NCBI GenBank assembly: GCA_028710605.1
Contig: JAQTTU010000010.1
Location: forward strand, 1 to 64,000
Reading direction: 5' to 3'
From: Sideroxydans sp.
Lineage (GTDB): Bacteria; Pseudomonadota; Gammaproteobacteria; Burkholderiales; Gallionellaceae
DNA: 64,000 nucleotides
Below, piece after piece: positions 57,503 to 64,000 of the stretch. How positions within the stretch are numbered: the stretch's first letter is position 1; every line of letters begins with the position of its first letter. The translations under genes and the position numbers were made by a program. The notes under the pieces were generated by a model. The model searched no databases. It saw nothing but the letters and a program-made list of their open reading frames with translations, and had not been told where the DNA came from.

Positions 57503-58144
57503 TTAATCTGCGGCGTGCTCGCCCGAAACCACGACATCCTGTGCATCACCCGCTTGATTCGCGGACGGCACGGACACAATGCGCAAACGATCTTCTTTCC
57601 TGACCTTGACCTGCTGGCCGATGTCCTGACGCTTGGCATCGCGGCGGCGACGCAGGGTCAGCGCAATCGCGGCCACCATCGCCACCAGCAGGATCACGGC
57701 GGCCAACTCGAACGGATAAACATAATCGGTATAGATCAGGCGACCCAGCTCTTTGGTGTTGCTGTAATCGGCCGCATGCACGACCGGTGTTTTCCCTGCC
57801 CCAATTTCCGGCGCACCCAGCACCCACACCATCTGCACGCCTATCACCGCCGCCAGCAGCAAGCCGACCGGCAGCCAGCGCAAAAAGCCCACGCGCAATT
57901 GCTCGATGTTGATGTCCAGCATCATCACCACAAACAGGAACAGCACCATCACCGCGCCGACATACACCAGCACCAGCGCGATGGCGAGGAACTCGGCTTC
58001 CAGCAATAGCCAGATGCCCGCACTGCTGACAAAAGCCAGCACCAGAAACAGCACGGCATGCAGCGGGTTGCGCGCGGTAATCACACGCAGCGCCGCGAAC
58101 ACGGTCACGGCGGCAAACAGGTAGAACAGGGTTTCAATGTTCAT
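57503..58144 (-). CDS. nuoJ: NADH dehydrogenase subunit J
   Basis: A five-helix membrane subunit. The conserved AIALVLVYVGAVMVLFLFVVMMLD (about residues 53-76) is present. The C-terminal tail after the last helix is longer than in some species and is rich in charged residues. Length 213. Confidence 0.95.
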   Translation of the reverse strand: MNIETLFYLFAAVTVFAALRVITARNPLHAVLFLVLAFVSSAGIWLLLEAEFLAIALVLVYVGAVMVLFLFVVMMLDINIEQLRVGFLRWLPVGLLLAAVIGVQMVWVLGAPEIGAGKTPVVHAADYSNTKELGRLIYTDYVYPFELAAVILLVAMVAAIALTLRRRRDAKRQDIGQQVKVRKEDRLRIVSVPSANQAGDAQDVVVSGEHAAD

Positions 58145-58158
58145 GGGGCTTCCTCAAA

Positions 58159-58647
58159 TTACCGGTACTTGGCATCGGCAGCTCGGTCCAGAGCGATCTG
58201 CGCTTCGTGTTTCGCGCCGTTCGCCAGCAGCATCTCTTTGGTGTAATACAAGTCACCGCGATTTTCGCCGTGGTATTCATATACTCGCGTTTCGACGATG
58301 GCATCCACCGGGCAGGATTCTTCGCAGAAGCCGCAGAAGATGCACTTGGTCAAGTCGATGTCGTATTGCGAGGTGCGGCGCGAACCGTCAGCGCGTTCGG
58401 CCACTTCGATCCTGATCGCCATGGCCGGGCATACCGCTTCGCACAGCTTGCAGGCGATGCAACGCTCTTCGCCGTTGGCATAGCGGCGCTGCGCGTGCAA
58501 GCCACGGAAACGGAAACTCTGCGGTGTCTTTTCCTCCGGGTACTCGACGGTGATGTGGCGCGCGAAGAAATAACGCCCGGTCACCGTCATGCCCTTGAGC
58601 AATTCGAGCAGCAGGAAACTCTTGAAGAAATTGATGAGATTTTTCAT
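58159..58647 (-). CDS. nuoI: NADH dehydrogenase subunit I
   Basis: Carries two [4Fe-4S] clusters (N6a/b) bringing electrons to the quinone site. Both motifs are intact: [16 protein letters not shown] (about residue 63) and [16 protein letters not shown] (about residue 103). Length 162 residues. Confidence 0.98.
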   Translation of the reverse strand: MKNLINFFKSFLLLELLKGMTVTGRYFFARHITVEYPEEKTPQSFRFRGLHAQRRYANGEERCIACKLCEAVCPAMAIRIEVAERADGSRRTSQYDIDLTKCIFCGFCEESCPVDAIVETRVYEYHGENRGDLYYTKEMLLANGAKHEAQIALDRAADAKYR

Positions 58648-58665
58648 TTTTTTATCCCCGACCGC

Positions 58666-59733
58666 TTACCACAACCAATACGGCGTTTGCATCCACGTGG
58701 CGACCACCACCACCCACACCAGCGTCAGCGGAATGAACACTTTCCAGCCCAAACGCATCAGTTGGTCGTAGCGATAACGCGGGAATGTCGCGCGGAACCA
58801 CAGGAAGACAAACAGCATGAAACTCATCTTGCCCAGCAACCAGAACAGACCGGGAATGGCATCCGTCAGCGCGCCCAGCAGCGGCCAGCCATGGAACGGG
58901 TTGAGCCAACCGCCGAGGAACATCACCGCAGTCAGGATTGCAATCAGCATCATGTTGGCGTATTCGGCTAGGAAGAACAGCGCGAAACCCATGCCGGAAT
59001 ATTCCACGTGGAAGCCCGCCACAATTTCCGACTCGCCTTCGGCCAAGTCGAACGGCGAACGGTTGGTCTCGGCCACACCGGCGATGAAATACACCACGAA
59101 CATCGGGAACAACGGAATGAAGTACCAGCCGAACAGGCCGTAGCCGCTCTGTTGTCCGCGCACGATTTCGCCCAGATTCATGCTCTGCGCCGCAAGCAGC
59201 ACGCACACCAGCGCGAAGCCCATCGCCAGTTCATACGACACGATCTGTGCGGCGGAACGCAACGCGCCGAGGAAGGCATACTTCGAGTTGGATGCCCAGC
59301 CGGCGATGATGATGCCGTAAACCCCGAGCGAGGTCATCGCCAGCAGGAACAGCAGCCCGGCATTCACATCCGCCAGAATCAGGCCGTCACCGAAAGGAAT
59401 CACCGACCATGCCGCCAAGGCGGGAGCAAGCGCCAGCGCGGGAGCCGCGATGAACAGGAACTTGTTGGCACCGGTCGGGATAATGATTTCTTTGCACAAC
59501 AACTTTACGCCGTCGGCGATGGGCTGCATTAGTCCCCACCAGCCCACGCGGTTGGGACCGGGACGAATCTGCATAAAGCCCAGCACCTTGCGCTCGGCCA
59601 GCGTCAGGTAAGCCACGCCTAGCATGAGCGGTGCAATGATGAGCACTATCTTCACCAGCGTCCAGATCGGCAGCCAGGCGGAACCGAACAGGTCCAGTCC
59701 CGTCTGTTGCAATGTTTGCAGCAGTTCCATCAT
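58666..59733 (-). CDS. nuoH: NADH dehydrogenase subunit H
   Basis: The membrane subunit forming much of the quinone chamber. Landmarks are [20 protein letters not shown] (about residues 44-63) and [26 protein letters not shown] (about 230-255). The length of 355 residues is normal. Its start overlaps the nuoG stop as ATGA. Confidence 0.98.
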   Translation of the reverse strand: MMELLQTLQQTGLDLFGSAWLPIWTLVKIVLIIAPLMLGVAYLTLAERKVLGFMQIRPGPNRVGWWGLMQPIADGVKLLCKEIIIPTGANKFLFIAAPALALAPALAAWSVIPFGDGLILADVNAGLLFLLAMTSLGVYGIIIAGWASNSKYAFLGALRSAAQIVSYELAMGFALVCVLLAAQSMNLGEIVRGQQSGYGLFGWYFIPLFPMFVVYFIAGVAETNRSPFDLAEGESEIVAGFHVEYSGMGFALFFLAEYANMMLIAILTAVMFLGGWLNPFHGWPLLGALTDAIPGLFWLLGKMSFMLFVFLWFRATFPRYRYDQLMRLGWKVFIPLTLVWVVVVATWMQTPYWLW

Positions 59734-62099
59734 GCGCGCTCCACTGAAATTGTTCCGAACATCGCACCCAGGGCGGCAGTCGCGGCATGGCCAGTCGCCA
59801 CACGCACCACGCCTTTGGGCAACTTATCGTCTGCCGCAGCAAGCAGCATCACACTGCCCTGCCCCTGGCTGACTTTGACTATCTCGCCCGCTTGCACGCC
59901 CAGCTTTTTCAACTCGTCGCTGTGCAACCATGCTTGCGGTGTCACTGCGTCGGCAGTGGCTTGCAATGGCGCGGAACGGCGCACCACGGCATCCGTGGCG
60001 TAGATGGGCACATCGCTCACGCGCTGCAAACCCGAGGATTGAGGAGAGAGGATTGAGGATTGAGTGGCGGCTTGCGACGCATTGTTCAATTTCGCCGGAA
60101 TGTCCATTCCGCCGATTGCCTCGTCGCGCACCGCTTCGGAAGTATCAAACTCGAAACCGTCCACCTTCAGCAAATTGCCCAACACGCGCAACACCTTCCA
60201 TGCCGGACGCGCTTCGCCCAAGGGCTTGACCGCGCCTTTGAAACTCTGCACGCGGCCTTCGCTGCTGATGAATGTGCCAGAAGTTTCGGTGAACGGCGCG
60301 ACGGGCAACAACACATCGGCATATTCCGTTGCCCGGTGTTTGTATGCGCTCATGGCGATCACCAGATCGGCAGCTTGCATGGCGGCGACGGCTTGCTGCG
60401 GGTTGGCACAATCCAGCTCCGCTTCCACATTCAACAACAGGTATGCCTTGCGCGGTGCGGCCAGCATGGATGCGGCATTCAAGCCTTTTGCACCCGGCGT
60501 GGCCTGCGCCAGATAGCCGCCCACACTGTTCGCCGCTTCGCCGAGGAATCCGAACTTGCCGTTGGTGGCCGCAGCGATTTGTTGCGCCAGCGCTTGCAGT
60601 TGCGCGGATTGCGGATGTTGCTGCGCGAAATTGCCGAGCAGCACCACGACGCGTTCGCCGCCGAGCAGACTGCCAGCAATGCCTTCGCTTTGTTTCGCTG
60701 CCACAGCCTTGGATACTTGCGTCAATGTCTCGACCAGCGCATCCGGCGCGACGATGGCTTTGTTTTCCACCTGCATCAACAGATCGTCATCGGCGGAATG
60801 AATAATGTTGGCTTGCGCGCCTTTTCTCACCGCGCGGCGGATACGCGCCGCCAGCAGCGGATGATCCTTGCGCAGGAAACTGCCGACGATCAATAACCGA
60901 TCTGCCTTGCCGATGTCGGCAATCGACATGCCCAGCCACGGCAGGAATTGTCTCGGCTCTCCTCCCGCAAGGGAGGAGACGTTTGCCCCTTCCCCCACTG
61001 GGGGAAGGTTGGGATGAGGGTTGTTACCTTGCTGTTTGCCGTCGGCGCTGAAATCGGATTGGCGCAGACGAAAATCGACGTTGTCGCTGCCGACGCCGCG
61101 CATGAGTTTTTGCAGCAAATAGAGTTCTTCCAACGTGGAGTTGGCGGTCGCCAATGCACCGACCTGCTCCGCACCCGCACCGTTGGCAAGGTGGCGCAGC
61201 CCGTTGGCCGCAAACTCCAGCGCGACCTGCCACGGCACTTCCTGCCATTGACCGTCTTTCTTGATCATCGGCTTGGTCAAACGGTCGGCGGAATTCAATC
61301 CTTCATAAGCGAACCTGTCCTTGTCGGACAGCCAGCATTCGTTGATGTCATCGTTTTCGATGGGGGTCACGCGCAACACGCGGTTGTTTTTGGTGTGCAC
61401 TGCCAGACTTGAACCGAGGCTGTCGTGCGCGCTCACCGAGCGGCGGCGCGACAATTCCCAAGAACGCGCCTTGTAGCGGAACGGTTTGCTAGTCAGCGCG
61501 CCGACCGGGCACAAGTCGATGATGTTGCCGGAGAGTTCGGAATTCACCGTGCCGGACACGAATGACATCACCTCGGCGTGTTCGCCACGGAAAGCTTGCC
61601 CCAGTTCCATTTGTCCGGCGACCTCCTGCAGGAAGCGCACGCAACGGGTGCAGTTGATGCAGCGGCTCATTTCTTCAGCCGACACCAGCGAACCCAAATC
61701 CTTGCCCAGCACCACGCGTTTTTCCTCGTGGTAGCGCGAATGTCCTCCTCCGTAACCGACCGACATATCTTGCAGCATGCACTCGCCGCCCTGATCGCAG
61801 ATCGGGCAATCCAGCGGATGGTTCACCAGCAGAAATTCCATCACGCCTTTTTGCGCTTTCACCGCCTGTTCGGAATGGGTGAACACTTTCATGCCTTCGG
61901 CCACCGGCGTGGCGCAGGCAGGCAGCGGCTTGGGCGCTTTCTCCACTTGCACCAGACACATGCGGCAGTTGGCGGCGATGGATAGTTTTTTGTGATAGCA
62001 GAAATGCGGAATGGTGATACCGGCCTGATGCGCGGCCTCGATCACGGTCGCCCCGTTTTGAGTCTGTATCTTTATGCCGTCGATTTCGATGTTAATCAT
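59730..62099 (-). CDS. nuoG: NADH dehydrogenase subunit G with in-frame repeat insertion
   Basis: The iron-sulfur-rich peripheral subunit of complex I. An N-terminal ferredoxin-like domain has the [2Fe-2S] ligands in HFCYHKK, CRMC and CATPV, followed by the HxxxCxxC cluster region ([18 protein letters not shown]) and [13 protein letters not shown]. The C-terminal part is a molybdopterin-oxidoreductase-like domain. After [11 protein letters not shown] (about residue 355) a family A palindrome is read in frame as [16 protein letters not shown] and about 13 further residues; relatives continue directly with the PWLGM segment. At 789 residues it is correspondingly long. Transcribed between nuoF and nuoH. 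Confidence 0.97.
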   Translation of the reverse strand: MINIEIDGIKIQTQNGATVIEAAHQAGITIPHFCYHKKLSIAANCRMCLVQVEKAPKPLPACATPVAEGMKVFTHSEQAVKAQKGVMEFLLVNHPLDCPICDQGGECMLQDMSVGYGGGHSRYHEEKRVVLGKDLGSLVSAEEMSRCINCTRCVRFLQEVAGQMELGQAFRGEHAEVMSFVSGTVNSELSGNIIDLCPVGALTSKPFRYKARSWELSRRRSVSAHDSLGSSLAVHTKNNRVLRVTPIENDDINECWLSDKDRFAYEGLNSADRLTKPMIKKDGQWQEVPWQVALEFAANGLRHLANGAGAEQVGALATANSTLEELYLLQKLMRGVGSDNVDFRLRQSDFSADGKQQGNNPHPNLPPVGEGANVSSLAGGEPRQFLPWLGMSIADIGKADRLLIVGSFLRKDHPLLAARIRRAVRKGAQANIIHSADDDLLMQVENKAIVAPDALVETLTQVSKAVAAKQSEGIAGSLLGGERVVVLLGNFAQQHPQSAQLQALAQQIAAATNGKFGFLGEAANSVGGYLAQATPGAKGLNAASMLAAPRKAYLLLNVEAELDCANPQQAVAAMQAADLVIAMSAYKHRATEYADVLLPVAPFTETSGTFISSEGRVQSFKGAVKPLGEARPAWKVLRVLGNLLKVDGFEFDTSEAVRDEAIGGMDIPAKLNNASQAATQSSILSPQSSGLQRVSDVPIYATDAVVRRSAPLQATADAVTPQAWLHSDELKKLGVQAGEIVKVSQGQGSVMLLAAADDKLPKGVVRVATGHAATAALGAMFGTISVERA
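60957..61022. repeat. Family A double palindrome inserted inside nuoG
   Basis: CTCCTCCCGCAAGGGAGGAG and CCTTCCCCCACTGGGGGAAGG with the outer arm GGTTGGGATGAGGG. The order and the linker between the two palindromes match the copy at 1474-1551. The element is open in the nuoG frame. Confidence 0.9.
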
Positions 62100-62118
62100 T
62101 GCTCACCTGTCCGTCTGA

Positions 62119-63381
62119 CTACACCAAGCAGCGCTTGTGTTCGATGTGATATTCGAATTCCTTGCGGAAGTGTTTAAGCATGCCTTGCACCGGCCATGCA
62201 GCCGCATCGCCCAAAGCGCAGACCGTGCGTCCGGCGATGTTGTTGCACAGGTCGAGCAGCAGATCCAGATCTTCGGGCTTGCCCTCGCCGTGTTCGATAC
62301 GGTGGATGATGCGGTACAGCCAGCCCGTGCCTTCGCGGCAAGGCGTGCATTGACCGCAGGATTCTTCGTAATAGAAATAGGACAGACGCTCCAGCGCCTT
62401 CACCATGCAGGTGGTATCGTCCATCACGATCACCGCGCCGGAACCGAGATAGGAACCGGCTTTTTGCAAGGAATCGTAGTCCAGATTCACGTCCATCATG
62501 ATCTCGGCGGGCAATACCGGCATGGAAGAACCGCCGGGAATCACCGCCTTCAGCTTGTGGCCTTTGCGCACGCCGCCCGCCAGTTCCAGCAATTTCTTGA
62601 ACGGCGTACCCATGGGCAGCTCGAAATTGCCCGGATTGTTCACGTGACCGGAAATCGAGAACAGCTTGATACCGCCGCTGTTGGGCACGCCCAGGTCGGC
62701 AAATTTCTGTCCGCCTTCGCGGATGATGCAGGGAATGCTGGCGAATGTTTCGGTGTTATTAATGGTGGTCGGCTTGCCGTACAAACCGAAGCTGGCGGGG
62801 AACGGCGGCTTGTAGCGTGGCTGGCCTTTTTTTCCTTCGATAGATTCGAGCAATGCGGTCTCTTCGCCGCACACATACGCGCCATAGCCCATGTGGTTGT
62901 GCAGGTCGAATTCGAAATCTAAGCCGAGGATGTTCTTGCCCAAATAGCCCGCTTTGCGCGCTTCTTCGCAAGCCGCCTCCATGACTTCGTAAGCCTCGAA
63001 TATCTCGCCGTGCACGTAGTTGTAGCCGGTCTTCACGCCCATGGTGTAGGCGGCGATGGCCATGCCTTCGATCAACAGATGCGGGTTGTAGCGCAGGATG
63101 TCGCGGTCTTTGCAAGTGCCCGGCTCGCCTTCGTCCGAGTTGCAAACCAGATATTTCACGCCGTCGTAATTGCGCGGCATGAAGCTCCATTTCAAGCCGG
63201 TGGGAAAACCCGCGCCGCCGCGACCGCGCAGGCCGGAAGCTTTCACTTCGGCGATGATCGCCTCGGGGGAAATTTTTTCGGTCAGTACCTTGCGCAATGC
63301 CTGATAACCGCCCGCCTTGATATAGTTATCCAGCTTTGCCAGCCCGTCATTGGCTGTTGCCAAAATGATTTGCGCGCTCAT
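62119..63381 (-). CDS. nuoF: NADH dehydrogenase subunit F
   Basis: Binds NADH and FMN and holds cluster N3. Landmarks are the NADH site [16 protein letters not shown] (about residues 53-68), the FMN site [16 protein letters not shown] (about 83-98) and the cluster motif [15 protein letters not shown] (about 340-354). The length of 420 residues is normal. Its start overlaps the nuoE stop as ATGA. Confidence 0.98.
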   Translation of the reverse strand: MSAQIILATANDGLAKLDNYIKAGGYQALRKVLTEKISPEAIIAEVKASGLRGRGGAGFPTGLKWSFMPRNYDGVKYLVCNSDEGEPGTCKDRDILRYNPHLLIEGMAIAAYTMGVKTGYNYVHGEIFEAYEVMEAACEEARKAGYLGKNILGLDFEFDLHNHMGYGAYVCGEETALLESIEGKKGQPRYKPPFPASFGLYGKPTTINNTETFASIPCIIREGGQKFADLGVPNSGGIKLFSISGHVNNPGNFELPMGTPFKKLLELAGGVRKGHKLKAVIPGGSSMPVLPAEIMMDVNLDYDSLQKAGSYLGSGAVIVMDDTTCMVKALERLSYFYYEESCGQCTPCREGTGWLYRIIHRIEHGEGKPEDLDLLLDLCNNIAGRTVCALGDAAAWPVQGMLKHFRKEFEYHIEHKRCLV

Positions 63382-63857
63382 TGCTTATCCAGTTCTGCCA
63401 GAATCTGGTCGATTTTTTCGTTGGTCAAACGACCGCACAATTGTTTGTTGTTGATGGAAAACATCGGCGCATCCACGCAAGCGCCCATGCACTCGCCTTC
63501 GCGTATGCCGTATTTACCGTCCACCGTGACTTCGCCCAAACTGATACCCAGTTTTTTGTGCAAGTGCTCCAGCGTGTCGCCCGAACCGCACAGTTGGCAC
63601 GACAGGTTGGTGCACACGGTCAGTGTGTATTTGCCCATCGGTTTGAGGTTGTACATGTGGTAGAAAGTCGCCACCTCGAACACGGCCATCTGCGGCATGC
63701 CGAGATAGACGGCGATGTCGGCCATGTCTTCGGGGGCGATCCAGCCCTTCTCGTCTTGCACGAAACGCAACGCCGCCATCACGGCAGACTGGCGCTGATC
63801 GGCAGGATATTTTTTCAGCTCTTTTTCGATGAGCGTAATGATTTGTTGGGATAGCAT
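63378..63857 (-). CDS. nuoE: NADH dehydrogenase subunit E
   Basis: The thioredoxin-like subunit with [2Fe-2S] cluster N1a. The four ligands lie in [10 protein letters not shown] (first and a second nearby cysteine) and CMGACVDAP. The length of 159 residues is normal. Its start overlaps the nuoD stop as TGATG. Confidence 0.97.
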   Translation of the reverse strand: MLSQQIITLIEKELKKYPADQRQSAVMAALRFVQDEKGWIAPEDMADIAVYLGMPQMAVFEVATFYHMYNLKPMGKYTLTVCTNLSCQLCGSGDTLEHLHKKLGISLGEVTVDGKYGIREGECMGACVDAPMFSINNKQLCGRLTNEKIDQILAELDKQ

Positions 63858-64000
63858 CAGCGGTCAATCTCCCCGAAAACAATGTCCTGCGTACCGATGA
63901 TCGCCACCACGTCGGCAATCATGTGGCCTTTCGCCATCTCGTCCAGACTGGCCAGATGCGCGAAACCCGGTGCGCGAATTTTCATACGGTAAGGTTTGTT
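63857..64000 (-). CDS. nuoD: NADH dehydrogenase subunit D, C-terminal end (partial)
   Basis: Only the last 47 codons lie in the window; the gene continues beyond the right edge. The visible end has [18 protein letters not shown], then [15 protein letters not shown] and IVFGEIDR, the well-known NuoD C-terminus that lines the quinone pocket. Confidence 0.97.
   Translation of the reverse strand, partial: NKPYRMKIRAPGFAHLASLDEMAKGHMIADVVAIIGTQDIVFGEIDR

Overview
The window comes from a betaproteobacterial chromosome, probably a member of the Nitrosomonadales (Gallionella/Sideroxydans-like). The evidence is the gene order rpoE-rseA-rseB-rseC-mucD-lepA-lepB-DUF4845-rnc-era-recO-pdxJ-acpS-nagZ, a permuted (two-piece) ssrA gene, and the sequence character of the housekeeping proteins. 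No rRNA or tRNA gene was recognised, so the exact genus is not settled.

Layout, left to right. 1-1.6 kb: a 15-repeat CRISPR array (36-bp repeats, 30-nt spacers, probably type II-C read leftwards; cas genes are not in the window), followed by a partial repeat copy and repeat-rich DNA. 1.6-10.6 kb, all on the minus strand: a TAXI-type solute receptor, an RCK-linked ion channel, def, a methylthioinosine phosphorylase, hpt, galU, ligA and zipA. 10.8-22.7 kb: the tightly packed minus-strand block nagZ-acpS-pdxJ-recO-era-rnc-DUF4845-lepB-lepA, then the envelope stress module mucD-rseC-rseB-rseA-rpoE. nadB diverges from rpoE. 24.4-27.8 kb: a signalling cluster (nucleotide cyclase with a PEGA domain, a TssQ-like lipoprotein, a Ser/Thr kinase, YgfX). 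27.9-31.4 kb: rluB-recR-ybaB-dnaX and the SRP RNA. 31.4-32.5 kb: a gene-free patch built of several dispersed repeats. 32.5-40.9 kb: a small hypothetical protein, class I fumarase, a large Ig-like surface lipoprotein, rbgA, mlaA, htpX and a cytochrome b561. 40.9-46.4 kb: an outer-membrane beta-barrel protein and an RND efflux adaptor/pump pair. 46.7-47.9 kb: permuted ssrA and a toxin-antitoxin pair. 48.3-51.8 kb: amtB with a sigma-54 promoter, a Nudix hydrolase, and a stomatin/NfeD pair. 52.2-64 kb: the respiratory complex I operon from nuoN back to a partial nuoD, which runs off the right edge.

The most notable feature is the density of dispersed palindromic repeats, at least six families, in almost every intergenic gap. 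One family (G/C-rich double palindromes) also lies inside two essential genes: it is inserted in frame in ligA just before the adenylation lysine and in nuoG, and it also supplies the last codons of ligA. A second family, about 68 bp long with seven copies here, I do not recognise. Other points of interest are the permuted tmRNA gene, a possible tracrRNA anti-repeat beside the CRISPR array, an altered selectivity filter in the ion channel, and the kinase/lipoprotein/cyclase cluster that lies away from any secretion system.
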